A stretch of 64,000 nucleotides of DNA from Aricia agestis. Its lineage: Eukaryota; Arthropoda; Insecta; Lepidoptera; Lycaenidae. Shown here piece after piece: positions 10,640 through 21,736 of this stretch. How positions within the stretch are numbered: the stretch's first letter is position 1; every line of letters starts with the position of its first letter. Position numbers and translations under genes: made by a program. The stretch lies in contig NC_056423.1 of NCBI RefSeq assembly GCF_905147365.1, forward strand, positions 3,638,501 through 3,702,500, written 5' to 3'. The notes under the pieces are model-generated. The model was not told the origin of the DNA. It saw only the letters and a list, made by a program, of their open reading frames with translations, and ran no database searches.

Positions 10640-10770
10640 AAACTGGATGTAAACATCGCTCGGGGCTCGGGGACTCGACATTAATGAGAGGATGAACTGT
10701 AATTAATGCCATTAATTACTCCCCCCCCCTTCCCCCTCCCTCCTGGAGAAAGGGTAGGGGGAACACGTGG
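10640..10770. promoter_or_regulatory. candidate regulatory block with ATTA/TAAT cluster
   Basis: GCTCGGGGCTCGGGGACTCG is followed by ATTAATGAGAGG, ACTGTAATTAATGCC and ATTAATTACTCC, then a C-rich tract (10720-10755). Several TAATTA-type homeodomain cores lie within 50 bases. Regulatory role is inferred. Confidence 0.25.
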
Positions 10771-10887
10771 AGAGTCTTGAGTTACTGAAAGTATTGGTAG
10801 ATAGAGTTAGTGTTATGACTTATGAATGAATTATAAAAAGTAGAGTATGAATTTTAAATGCCATGTAGTCGGTCAATTCTACTAATT

Positions 10888-11045
10888 GTTATTATAAATG
10901 GGTATTGGGTGTCTGTTTGTTTGATTGTTTGTTTGTCTGTTACTCTGTTACTTCTTTACGTACAAACAGCTGGCACCAATTTCGATGACATTTAATGTGG
11001 TGATAACTTTGAGTCCCGGGAAACGTCATGAAAGCATAAAATAAT
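10888..11045 (-). repeat. dispersed CAGACAGA repeat, diverged copy
   Basis: TGTCTGTTACTCTGTTACTT, CAAACAGCTGGCACCAATTT and TTGAGTCCCGGGAAA follow the family order in reverse orientation. Confidence 0.55.
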
Positions 11046-11469
11046 TGCAACATTTTTGTAACAATGTAGTTGTGGGCAACATCTGAATAAGAAATACTAA
11101 AGCAAAGAAATTAAAAGACTTGAAAACATTAACCCTCTTGCTAATAAAAAGTTACACAGGGTGTATAGAGGGTGCATAACACTTTTTCTACTAATAATCA
11201 TTTTTGGACATAAGGCCTGTATAACGATGCTGTCATTTCCATACTTTTTTTCTGTATTTTACTATTTTTTTTGCATAGACTCTGTGTAACGTGTGTGTAA
11301 CTTAAAAACTCCTGTATAGCTATTCACACGTTGAACGCATGTTTAAGAAGTTTTTATTAGTAAGATGCTTATTATTTAAGAATGAGATGCAATCATTTGC
11401 GATTATTATTATAAGCTAAATAAATCTGCCAATTAAAACTGACGAAACTGATCTGCAAACACATCACTC
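11046..11469. other. no recognisable feature
   Basis: AT-rich intron; words such as ACACAGGGTGTATAGAGG near 11155 may be faint transposon ends, not classifiable. Confidence 0.35.
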
Positions 11470-11870
11470 AGCGCAGATATTCGCAGATATTTTACCTCTG
11501 TGCTCTACCAAACTGCTCCTTATGTCGTCGGCATAGAGGTCGTGTCAAAATAATTGCGAACGGCGCCGGCATCGATCAGCGCTGCGGACGCCACTTTAAA
11601 CACATAAGCCGAAGACGCGAGCGACATCTGTCGACGTAATTGAGGGATTAGGCAGATAATTGAAACCGTGCGAGCGGGACGCCCTCTGCCCGCACCGCGA
11701 GAGCGAGCGAGACAGACACACGTCCCCAGCTCCGTCGCTCAACGGAACGGATAACAACGTGTCTTCTTGTATATTGTATTATCTTACGTTTTATGCCCTA
11801 TTAATCTTGTCGATCGCGCTCGCGATTTTTAACCCTGACACCGCGGGGTAAAGTCGATTTTCGCGCGCGA
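11470..11870. promoter_or_regulatory. candidate conserved non-coding element
   Basis: A long non-repetitive stretch of balanced composition: AATTGCGAACGGCGCCGG, GGGATTAGGCAGATAATTG (a GGATTA core), CGAGAGCGAGCGAGACAGAC. No transposon ends. A 63-codon frame here has no family resemblance. Good candidate enhancer, not demonstrated. Confidence 0.25.
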
Positions 11871-12718
11871 TTCACCCGTGTATAGGGTGTTTAGATTCGG
11901 GCGTTATAAATAATTGTTTGCGCGAGTGTTTCTGTCTGTCAGGACGTAATCCGAAGGTTAAGGAGACAAGCTAATAAATGCGACGATCAATTTTATTCCC
12001 TCTCAACTCTCAACTTGAGTACAAATTGAGTTTTATGCTTCGGCATCCATCTTTGAAATTAATTCGGGAGTTTTGAGCGTTGTTTATATTGATTACGACA
12101 AGCTCATTAAGAAAACTTTAAGATTTAACGACTTCAGTCTTATATAAAACTGGTATTGATTTAATTTTGACAAAACTGATGTTTTTTTTAAGTTTTTCTA
12201 AGTGGTACATTATTATTATAATTATGTATTATGAAAGTATAAAATAAAACACAAACAAAAAAAAATTGAACACTCTGTATAACACATTCGATATTCAAAC
12301 TTAGTACCTACGTTACCCTATTTTACATTATTTTTTATTACATTTAAAATAACTTGAGTCTTCGATTATGGAACTACTAAAATCATTATTAATCTCTTAA
12401 TTATAATAATTTAATTAAATCTAATAGTTTCCTGTTGTGTGGGCGAGACATCGACTTTTTATCGACTTCTCGAATCGATTTCGAATCGAATTAATATCGA
12501 TTATTTAATCTACCGTTAACGTTAAGCTTCTGAATGTAAATTGTGAATCGAAAGTGTTATAGAGGGATTATCTTACTAATATCGTTTTGAATGGAAGCGA
12601 AAGTTTGGATGATTGTTAGTATTCCAACTAGAAAATAAAAATAAAGGTACAAAATAAAATATGTCAGTTTGTAGTCAAATGCTTCCTAAAATTGGTGAAC
12701 TGATTTGCATTATTTATA
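11871..12718. other. no recognisable feature
   Basis: AT-rich intron. 12455-12500 has repeated TCGAATCGATT-like words. Confidence 0.4.
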
Positions 12719-12932
12719 ACTAGAAGACACCCGCAACTCCGTTGCGCCAAAATTCATTTATCGCGCAAGAACTGTACATTTTTTCGGGATAAAAAGTATC
12801 CTATGTCCTTCCTCGGGACTCAAAGTATCTCCATACCGAATTTCAGCTAAATCGGTTCAGCGGTTTGGGCGTGAAGAGGTAACAGACAGACAGTAAGACA
12901 GACACACTTTCGCATTTTTAATATTAGTATGG
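12719..12932 (+). repeat. dispersed CAGACAGA repeat, full-length reference copy
   Basis: Order of words: CTAGAAGACACCCGCAACTC, TTGCGCCAAAATTCATTTAT, GGGATAAAAAGTATCCTATG, GGACTCAAAGTATCTCCATA, CGGTTCAGCGGTTTGGGCG, AACAGACAGACAG, TTTCGCATTTTTAATATTAG. This common lepidopteran family has at least 14 pieces in the window in both orientations; its class (LINE tail versus Helitron-like) cannot be settled from the sequence alone. Confidence 0.8.
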
Positions 12933-14385
12933 ATGATTTGATATTTTACGATAAATCGTAACTGACCTTGTTACACGATCGAAATTGCTGGACTAAAATG
13001 TGTAGGTAAATTCTTGAGTATTTTATTTAAGGGACATACCAACATCATATAAAATATATACAGTTGCTTAGTGTTACAATATAATATTATTACAATACAA
13101 GTAAATAAAGACATATTAATATTATGATACAGCGATCGTCACGTTGGCAAATAACAAATATCATTTGTAAGGCGCGTGTAGGGCGGGCGGGCTCAGGAGG
13201 GGCTAGGGCGGCGCCCATAAAAATGCAAATGGCGGTGTCGACTGGGGATTTCATTGTTGTATCAATCACACTCCTTATTATTGCGGGATTCCCCGTTTAT
13301 TGTTTCCCGAGGAGGGATGACGGGCCGACGGGCCGACGGGCTTTATACAATTGTTTTATGTCGCCAGATGATTAAATACTGTGCTGATTTATTTTATGGT
13401 AAGGTTTCGAGAATTACTGTAAAAGTTTGGTACTAATATAATTAATTGTTATTGTTTGACAAGTAAGATGATCCATGCGTCGGATAGACATGTACCTGAA
13501 AAGTCGGTCCTGCGCATAGACTTAATATATGTCCTGCGTCTGATTTCTCGCCAGTTGTGGCAGTCGTCCATCCCACTGCAGGGTTATGATAGTAAAGAAA
13601 TAGAGAGTGCTCTTGTGTACTGCGCACACATTTGGGCACTATAAAAATTACTGGTTTGGTTTCAATGAAACCGACCACCGCCACCGAAACCGGTGTAGGG
13701 TATTGTACTCGTATCATAAATTGTTTTACAGTTTATACTTAGAAATCCATAGTTATATTAATTATATCTAAAATGAAATACAATACATAAATTTACTCGG
13801 CTTTTAACTTTTAATTAAGTTTTAGATTAAACCAAAAAGCGTAGTTTTTGTCCGATTATTACGAATTGCAAAAATCCCGGGGAATTCCCGTAATTATTTG
13901 CCAAAAAATCCATCAATAATATACCAATTAGGGGGTGACATCTGGTGGTATTGTGATGGAAATGCGACCGCATATGCGGATCCGACACGCCTCCGCATAT
14001 GCGGGGTAAGCCCTGTTTAGTATAACAAAAGTCCAGGATTCAATCCGTGTGGTACACCCCGGCTTTACCATGTTTTTTGCAAGTCATTTACTGTTCCAGA
14101 TGAGTGTTTTAACCGACTTACAAAACGAGTTTTTTGACATAATTTTAAAGATAATATTATGTTTCCGAGTTTGTAAGTAGTAATGATAGAAAACCAAGCA
14201 TAACAATGTGCACCTTGTAATGATACATTGTGTAATATCTTGATACAGCTTGTAACATCAACTAGCTATCATGGAATACTCAAAGTCGAATGTTACATTA
14301 CACGCGAATGCTGTATAGTATCTTAGAATTGAATGCTTCAAGTTTGGTATAGCTCATTTCAGCATCATGTCATGACACATTATTA
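12933..14385. other. intronic DNA, no gene recognised
   Basis: 13170-13375 is GC-richer with three tandem GACGGGCC words (13320-13342). CCGCATATGCGG occurs twice at 13970-14002. Frames here carry no domain. Confidence 0.35.
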
Positions 14386-14700
14386 GTGTCTAAGTCATAA
14401 AGTTAATATACCTAGCGGAAAGAGCGAGAATCTCGAGCTGTCAAACGAAACCAAAATTGGTTTCATCTGTGTGTAAAAATATGTGTACGTATACACTTAG
14501 ACAAGCATGATTGAACATGATTTCTATGAGATTAAATTGTCAACGTGCGGCACGTGCCGACTGGACGTCAAAAAAGAGTGCTGCTGTCATGTATCACACG
14601 TCTCTATTTACCACGCAGTGTTACTGATAGTGACATCTCTCTTGCTCAGGCCTTTGTTTCTCTATTCTGCTAGGTATATTAACTTTATGGTCTAAGTTCG
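14386..14700. mobile_element. MITE with inverted AAGTTAATATACCTAGC ends
   Basis: CATAAAGTTAATATACCTAG near 14397 is matched by CTAGGTATATTAACTTTATG near 14670. The TGACATCTCT and GGCACGTGCC words inside are usual for lepidopteran MITEs. ATGTCATGACACATTA repeats lie just outside both ends. Confidence 0.6.
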
Positions 14701-14704
14701 GTAC

Positions 14705-15389
14705 TGATTTCGTCATGAGTCATGTCATGACACATTAGTGACCGTATGTGGCTATCTCCGTCATCGTATCTCAACATCTATAAATCTGCCCGTCAATCTT
14801 TACTACGTCGATACAAGGGTAATAAAACATTTTGTGACTTTTATGAACTTTTGGTTCTGTGTTCATCATCAACATACATCAACCATAAACTTGATTTCTA
14901 CAATTTTATACTTAACAGTCTAAGGGTCGCACGCATAGACATTTAAAGCTGGCTTAACTTTAATTTAAATTAAATTTACGTCATTAGATCAAGGTTAAGT
15001 CTTTAGTCTTTTAAAAGCCTAGGGGCAACGAGCAAACATATCACCTAATAAAAAGCGGTTACGTGTAAAACACTCGCAACATCTACCTGCCATCTTACTT
15101 GTAAGGACTTTCCCTGGAACCATACTGGGACTATACTGGACTATACTGTCTTTTCTATCAAATCTTTAAGCGACATGCTAAGCAGACTGAGAAAGAGGAG
15201 TTGCAAGTGCGTTGCCATTTAAAACGGCTCCTAGACTATCAATTTTATTGTGCAATATCAACAACGCTTTAATTTTATTGAACAGTTTATTTGACAATCA
15301 GATAGGAGTCGCGCGGTGTTCAATATCAACCCTAGAGAGTCAATAATATGCAATACGTGAATATTGCGCAAAACATTGCTCGTCTAGGT
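14705..15389. other. no recognisable feature
   Basis: AT-rich intron with domainless frames at 14738-14946. Confidence 0.4.
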
Positions 15390-15600
15390 GCCCGCTAAGA
15401 GCACGCTCCCTTAAAGTTCGTACCACATTTAATTCGGCGTGTAAGCCTCCTGCGGTATTTACAGTTTTATTTCGATGGAATTAGACGGAGGGCCAGCTGT
15501 GGGGTCCGCCTGCCGCCCCCGTGTGTGCACAATTCGTACGGTCATTAGACTAAACGCCCTCCATCCACCGTGTCAATACGGCCTGTTACTTAAGTGAATG
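15390..15600. promoter_or_regulatory. candidate conserved non-coding element
   Basis: Dense non-repetitive block: CCCGCTAAGAGCACGCTCCC, TTTAATTCGGCGTGTAAGCC, GGCCAGCTGTGGGGTCCGCC (with an E-box CAGCTG), TTAGACTAAACGCCCTCC. Among the strongest enhancer candidates in intron 2 by composition and absence of repeat words. Confidence 0.3.
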
Positions 15601-15639
15601 GTTAATTTTTAAGTGATGAAAATTTTAATGTGACAAAAG

Positions 15640-15871
15640 CTACGAATAATAAAAACTAAGGAAAAGTAAATCCGTCAAAAAACATGCTCCACAATACTTG
15701 TCAAAAAAGTGTACCTCAGGTACACATTTCAATACATTTGCAATATTTAGGTGACCTTGAGCGGTACTAGGCTGACGTTACATGACAGATCAAAAGGAAC
15801 CAAATTTAAAACGGTAATAGTATGGGAGTTACGATTCCTTAGTTTTTATTATTCGTAGGACAAAAGCTAAT
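15640..15871. mobile_element. MITE with CTACGAATAATAAAAACTAA ends
   Basis: The left end word is mirrored by TTAGTTTTTATTATTCGTAG at 15839-15858; GACAAAAGCTA flanks both. Interior not palindromic. About 230 bases. Confidence 0.65.
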
Positions 15872-15953
15872 AATAAATAAATATTAATCAGTATCAACCT
15901 GCCGCAGAGTCCTTAAATTTAATGTCTCAACACAAAATTAAATATAAGTCTTA

Positions 15954-16085
15954 GGACCTGTTTTATCACTTGCTGATAAGTTCTGGCTATCGACCACTTA
16001 ACTTGACAGATAGAGTATGGAAAATCTGTCAAAGAAGTTGTGGATAGCCTATCCGGCACTTTATCAGGAAGTGGTGAAACAGGCC
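15954..16085. mobile_element. fold-back MITE (GGCCTGTTTCACCAC family), copy 2, TTA target
   Basis: GGACCTGTTTTATCAC at the left, GTGGTGAAACAGGCC at the right, with TTA at 15951-15953 and 16086-16088. Same family as 8652-8795. Confidence 0.8.
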
Positions 16086-16088
16086 TTA

Positions 16089-16655
16089 CAAGCATCACGC
16101 TAAGATATTGCGCAAATAGGTTACGCATATTTAGGTATCTATAGAAAACTAATTAAAGGCTTAGAACTCGATTAACGCATAATTTTACATGAGAGAAAAT
16201 ACACGCTTTTCATATGAGGTTTTAGATTAAAAAAAACGCCATTAGCCCACGACCAGATATATTATCAAAAAAGTTAAGGTACTAATCGCCTAAAAACGGC
16301 GTTTTAATTCCGTAAAACAGGGTTGTCAATCGAGAGGAATCCAATATTACAAAGCTGAAATATCATCGAAATAATAAATTGTCATCGCGTGCAATACATT
16401 CTGTGAAACACATTAAGCTCAGGGCTGCCTCGCACGAGATAATCCCCATACAACAACTTGCAAAACGTGCTGTTATTTGTGGAGTTGTGTCAGCCCTGAA
16501 TCAGCTGTCATCGGGAATTATGTCAGGATTATTGATTCATATTGGTGCCGGGGTCACTGGTATCATAGTGATATATCAAATATACTTATATGATCAGCTA
16601 AGTAAAGTAAGTATAGTGTATTACTAACTAGTACTACTACTTTGCTTCGTATATC
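16089..16655. other. no gene recognised
   Basis: A small inverted pair AAACGCCATTAG / CCTAAAAACGGCGTTTT lies at 16234-16305. The 82-codon frame at 16379-16627 has no family resemblance. Confidence 0.35.
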
Positions 16656-16659
16656 CGTA

Positions 16660-16975
16660 CCTAACTTGACATAGCTATAAAAAACTTGGGAGGTGTCAAG
16701 GGACACCCGAATGGAACGAAGTTATAAAAAAATCATAACTTGCTTTCTATGAGAGAGAGAGAGAGACACACAGAGACACGCGCATACAACTATAGCAAAA
16801 GTACAGACATGGATCGAGATAGATACCGCATGTCCCGCGAAGTACATACACATGCGGTATCTATCTTGATCTATGTCTGTGTCAAAAAGTGTCGATAAAA
16901 AGTGTGGTGTCGTTACATCTTTTTCCGTCTAGCCCCCTTTCGCAACGCGCGTAAAGGAACTTCGTTCCAATATAA
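16660..16975. mobile_element. MITE carrying a 30-bp stem hairpin and (GA)n
   Basis: GGTGTCAAGGGACACCC and GGAACGAAGTT at the left and GGAACTTCGTTCC at the right are words of a common lepidopteran element. (GA)n lies at 16750-16765. Inside, 16803-16832 pairs with 16851-16880. Confidence 0.55.
16803..16880. repeat. fully paired 30-bp stem with 18-base loop
   Basis: Arms 16803-16832 and 16851-16880 pair along all 30 positions in plus-strand RNA, with two G-U pairs. The size is like a small-RNA precursor but pairing is more perfect than a usual pre-miRNA. Confidence 0.8.
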
Positions 16976-17593
16976 TCAATTTCTCTGATGGTACATATTT
17001 TATGGTAATTTTTAACAGAATAAGATTCTGTAAGCACGTTGATACTCACATTTCATGGTCACAATTATTAAGTTACAGATTGTAGACGCCCTGTTTTTGA
17101 AGTTTTTCCACTGGAGTAGGTATGCATTTTCTAGCGCTTCTACTATCTAACGATAAAACATTAACAAATAAGCGTTATTAAGAGATAAACTACCGTAAAC
17201 TCCTCCAAAGAACGTCAGAAAATCATTATACAGTCTCGAAATACATGTCAATGTATATTCCATAGTCATCGGCGCCGAATGTTACTCAATACGCCAGCAA
17301 TCAATCAAAACGACCCAAAATGGCGGCAAAAACGACCCAACACGCCGGTAAAACCCCATCATAACACCATCACAAGTTTAAGCATTCATTAATGCGCTAT
17401 TTTATCAAAACACATTAAAATTAAATTATAATATGATCCATCAGCTCCCCTATTCACGATATTAAATTATGGCAGCACTATTTTTTATTTTTTAAATCGA
17501 ATTACGCGTGCAAAATAGATCGATGCAAATGTTTTGGGGATGATAAAAGATCTGAGATAAAGGGATGGCGTAGCATCGTTAGAAATTATGGAT
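16976..17593. other. no recognisable feature
   Basis: AT-rich intron; 17300-17350 repeats AACGACCCAA twice. Confidence 0.4.
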
Positions 17594-17998
17594 GAAATTA
17601 TTATTTTTAACAAAAAATTAAAACCGACTTCCAAGGTAAAAACAATAATAATATTAACTAAAAAGTATTAAATAACCCTTACTCTATGATAGTGCCTTTT
17701 TCAGAATTCGTCTAAATCTCAACTATTTCTGTACATACTACAGTCTTCATTATTTGAAGTCGGTACCAGCTAATTTTATCGTGAGTTCAGTCAATGTCAG
17801 AATATCTGAAGCTTTTGGGACTGGTACCGACTTCAAAGTAATGAAGACTGTAGTATGTACAGAAATAGTTGAGATTTAGACGAATTCTGAAAAAGGCACT
17901 ATCATAGAGTAAGGGTTATTTAATACTTTTTAGTTCATATTATTATTGTTTTTACCTTGAAAGTCGATTTTATTTTTTTGTTAAAAATAATAATTTCA
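17594..17998. repeat. 405-bp palindrome (arms about 180 bp)
   Basis: ATTATTTTTAACAAAAAATT, ACCGACTTCCAAGGTAAAAA, TACTCTATGATAGTGCC and ACATACTACAGTCTTCAT in the left arm are each repeated as reverse complements in the right arm, with a spacer of about 45 bases near 17774-17820. Arms appear very similar, so the structure is young or maintained. Confidence 0.9.
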
Positions 17999-18912
17999 CT
18001 CTTTTTAGTTATCTACAAGATAAGGCTTTATGCGTAAATAACCACTAAGAATGTTAACTATTCACATTATGTTACTGTAAGCGAAATTGTGGTAAATGCT
18101 TGAGGTTATCTAAGCGATGCTTCAATTTAAAAACTTTTATCTTTAAAGGTTCAGGAGTTCTGTTCAGTGCCTTTAGACCAAGAGACACCTTCGTATGAAC
18201 TTTCTCTTATTCGTAACATATGTTTAAGTTACTAGAAACAACAATTTAAGCACTATGAGTCTTTTGATAAATTTCAAGGATTTCCCTCGATTGCTCATAG
18301 ACCCTATCATCAGCTCACCACTTTCGTAATTATTATACAAAATCAAGATTATACCCTATACAACAACACAAGAATTTTGAAAATCGGTCCACAAACAGCG
18401 AAATAATCATCAAAAACATCTGCTTCGATGCAAAATATCACGAAAAGCATCAATAATTGGGTCATAATGTGATGACCCATGGCATAATTATGATTTTGAT
18501 GATGATGATCAAATAAATTGATGTGTTGGCTTATGCTTTCAGTTGTTTAAACAACGCCAAAATCCCCGAACCTGTATCTATAAGGATTCAAAAGTTCTGT
18601 TGGGTACCTTCGGATCCAGGGTATAACCTGGTGCGAAATCTGACTTTTTGGTAGCATTTACCTTGAATGCTTCAGAATGTGTGTGTGAATATGTTTCCAT
18701 ACAAATTTCAAGGAGTCCCCTCGATTTCTCCAGGATCCCATCATCAGATCACCACTTTTGTGAATATGGTACCAAATTCGAGTTAAGCCCTATACAACAC
18801 AAAAATAATTTTGAAAATCGAATCACAAACGGCTGAGTTATCGTTGAAGATACAAAAAAAAAGATACATACAGCCGAACGTATAACCTCCTCCTTTTTGG
18901 AAGTCGGTAAAA
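17999..18912 (+). repeat. dispersed repeat ending in GGAAGTCGG with two internal modules
   Basis: Ends CAGCCGAACGTATAACCTCC, TCCTTTTTGGAAGTCGGT, a frequent lepidopteran repeat end also at 57828 and inverted at 23367. Two related modules of about 280 bases lie 432 bases apart (18146-18430 and 18579-18860): both contain AGTTCTGTT, CCCTCGATT, CATCAG.TCACCACTTT, CCCTATACAACA and ATTTTGAAAATCG. Confidence 0.7.
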
Positions 18913-19778
18913 ACTTTTCATTATATTTTTAAATGTGTTAACATTTATGGCCACAGTCAGAGATAATGATTGTTAAAAAAATAATTTAATGAGGAAAGTA
19001 ATAGATATTGTATTAAGTTATGTCAAAATCTTTATTAAAGTAAGTTGAACTGTTAAAATAATGTCATGTACACATAACCCGCCGGCGAGGCGTAGGACAG
19101 GAAGTATTCCCTTTAGGTACTTTCTAACGCGCTGGGGCAATATTCCTACACCGTATTCACTTCTGTCGGCACTCCTGGAGTGCATTTTTTTAAGCGTTGT
19201 CAAGGTGACATATCAAACAGTTATCGCTTTGTTCGGCTGATGGCAGCAGGCATGGCGAGGCAGGGCCACCGTTCTCACGACTGACTATTGCCGACTAACG
19301 ACTTAATAACGTTACACGGATTATATTACTGAATGGTCAGTTGGTAGCTACTGACTGTGTAGTCAATGACGAATTAATAATCTAATCTATCGAATCATGA
19401 CTGCAAAACAATAATTATGGTAATGAAAGGAATTGATACGTTTTGATAGGCCGCGTTGTAACAGTTAAAGATGTACTATCGTACTCAGAGTGGAACATTA
19501 ATTATTTAATACCTCGATCGTGGGAATCACAGACACAATCGATTATCAATTAATTTAAAAATTTGACATAAGCCCCACACATTATCTGTCAAACTCTTCA
19601 TTAAATTGAAGGTTAATAATAATAATTAAACGTCTTTGAGTACGGCAGTAAGGCTGTTAACTTGGAGCCTGTGAAGAGCTGGATGTCTATATCATGCACC
19701 ATTGGTCAACGTAGAGAAGCCACATAGAACCCTATAGATAGACAATAAGATAGAATATAAAATTAAATAATTTTATAT
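18913..19778. other. no recognisable feature
   Basis: AT-rich intron with domainless frames. Confidence 0.4.
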
Positions 19779-20114
19779 ACGCGGGAGAGCCATGCTTCGG
19801 CACGAATGGGCCGGCTCGACCGGATAAATACCACGTTCTCACAGAAAACCGGCGTGAAACAGCGCTTGCGCTGTGCTTCGCCGAGTGAGTGAGTTTACCG
19901 GAGGCCCAATCCCCTTACACCTAGCCTATTCCCTTCCCTACCCTCAACTATTCCCTTCCCTTCCCTTCCCTCCCCTATTACCCTATTCCCTCTTAAAAGG
20001 CCGGCAACGCACTTGCAGCTCTTCTGATGCTGCGAGTGTCCATGGGCGACGGAAGTTGCTTTCCATCAGGTGACCCGTTTGCTCGTTTGCCCCCTTATTT
20101 CATAAAAAAAAAAA
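19779..20114 (+). mobile_element. SINE-like element, copy 1 (GGGAGAGCCATGCTTCGG family)
   Basis: Head GGGAGAGCCATGCTTCGGCA, GGGCCGGCTCGACCGG (a B-box-like word), then ACCACGTTCTCACAGAAAAC, a CCCTTCCC-rich middle, AAAAGGCCGGCAACGCACTT and tail TCAGGTGACCCGTTTGCTCG ending in poly-A. Resembles the Metulj-type SINEs of butterflies, from memory. Six copies in the window. Confidence 0.85.
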
Positions 20115-20301
20115 CCTACCTATAACACTTTAATGCTTTTATGAGAATTGATTTTAAAGTGTCGTTCGTTGACGTCTAATATATTAGGAGAATAAGCTAC
20201 AAACCGTAAGTTAACGAATCTCAGCTGTCCAGTGTCCGATTGTCATTTTCGCAGTCCATCATCGATTATAATGATTTTTCATTGAAATTTTCGATAAATA
20301 G
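20115..20301. other. spacer between two inverted SINE-like copies
   Basis: AT-rich, nothing recognised; would be the loop of the inverted pair. Confidence 0.5.
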
Positions 20302-20630
20302 TTTTTTTTTTATGAAATAAGGGGGCAAACGAGCAAACGGGTCACCTGATGGAAAGCAACTTCCGTCGCCCATGAACACTCGCAGCATCAGAAGAGCTGC
20401 AAGTGCGTTGCCGGCCTTTTAAGAGGGAATAGGGTAATAGGCGAGGGTAGGGAAGGGAAGGGAATAGTTGAGGGTAGGGAAGGGAATAGGGTAGGGGATT
20501 GGGCCTCCGGTAAACTCACTCACTCGGCGAAACACAGCGCAAGCGCTGTTTCACGCCGGTTTTCTGTGAGAACGTGGTATTTATCCGGTCGATCCGGCCT
20601 ATTCGCGCCGAAGCATGGCTCTCCCACGTA
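20302..20630 (-). mobile_element. SINE-like element, copy 2
   Basis: Starts with poly-T and GGGGGCAAACGAGCAAACGG, ends CCGAAGCATGGCTCTCCCAC: the same family in reverse, tail to tail with copy 1. Middle contains GGGAAGGGAA arrays. Confidence 0.85.
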
Positions 20631-20706
20631 TTTGTGGAACGCGTGAGCGGCATTCCAAATGGACTGAACGTAAATGAATTAACGTTGATAACACTTATGT
20701 TATATA

Positions 20707-20962
20707 CAGTGTGTAACAAAAATAAGTGATAATACTTTAGGGTCTGTACGTGTTCCTTGTAGAGACTTCACTGTGAAAGTAGCAGCGCTGAAAGACGATT
20801 TTTTTTCACTTTTGTATGGGCAAGGGCCTGAGCGTCACGAGTTTCCCCATACAAAAGTGAAAAAAAATTTTGGTCTTTCAGCGCTGCTACTTTTACAGTG
20901 AACTCTTTACAAGAAACACGTACACACCCTAAAGTATTATCACTTATTTTTGTTACACCCTG
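20707..20962. mobile_element. TA-type fold-back MITE, copy 2
   Basis: CAGTGTGTAACAAAAATAAG at the left, its complement TTTTTGTTACACCCTG at the right, TA on both sides (20705-20706, 20963-20964). Arms include AAGTAGCAGCGCTGAAAGAC. A TA duplication fits the Tc1/mariner group. Confidence 0.9.
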
Positions 20963-20964
20963 TA

Positions 20965-21142
20965 TACGAAAGTGTGTCTGCTTGTCTGTTACCTCTTCAC
21001 GCTACAAACCGCTGAACCAATTTTGCTGAAATTTGGGGTAGAGATACGTCATGACATGGGATACTTTTTATCACGTAAAATGTACGGTTCCTGTGCGATA
21101 AACAAATTTTGACGCAACGGGGTTGCGCTATTCATCTAGTTA
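20965..21142 (-). repeat. dispersed CAGACAGA repeat
   Basis: GAAAGTGTGTCTGCTTGTCT through ACCGCTGAACCAATTTTGCT to ACGCAACGGGGTTGCG, reverse orientation; abuts the preceding MITE. Confidence 0.75.
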
Positions 21143-21200
21143 TTAAAAAAGTTTCATACGCTATTTAAATGGTATGAAAGCACAAACCAAATTATAATAC

Positions 21201-21520
21201 TTTTTTTTTATGAAATAAGGGGGCAAACGAGCAAACGGGTCACCTGATGGAAAGCAACTTCCGTCGCCCATGGACACTCGCAGCATCAGAAGAGCTGAAG
21301 GTGCGTTGCCGGCCTTTTAAGAGGGAATAGGGGAGGGTAGGGATGGGAAGGGAATTTGGGAGGGTAGGGAAGGGAATAGGGTAGGGGATTGGGCCTCCGG
21401 TAAACTCACTCACTCGGCGAAACACAGCGCTAGCGCTGTTTCACGCCGGTTTTCTGTGAGAACGTGGTATTTCTCCGGTCGAGCCGGCCCATTCGTGCCG
21501 AAGCATGGCTCTCCCACGTA
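21201..21520 (-). mobile_element. SINE-like element, copy 3
   Basis: Poly-T, GGGGGCAAACGAGCAAACGG at the left; CCGAAGCATGGCTCTCCCAC at the right. Same family as 19779. Confidence 0.85.
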
Positions 21521-21736
21521 TAAATAATTTTATTCTGTGAATAAATTATTTGATTTGACTCCGTTTTCGAATATCTATTTCCACTTAAATACCAACTTAC
21601 ATAATACAAACAGAGACAGTTGAACTCCGGCCAAAGATACGGCTGTTGGACGGCCGCCATCTTTTATTCTGCTGATTTGGACATTTTGATTGGGAAATTG
21701 TGAATTGATTCTATTAAAACTCTTTAGTTAATCTAA

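Noticed and set aside
17305..17345. Plus-strand reading QNDPKWRQK, reminiscent of the end of a homeodomain (QNRRTKWRKK)
   Set aside because: It is on the strand opposite to the homeobox gene, lacks WF before QN and has no splice acceptor in place. Judged a coincidence.
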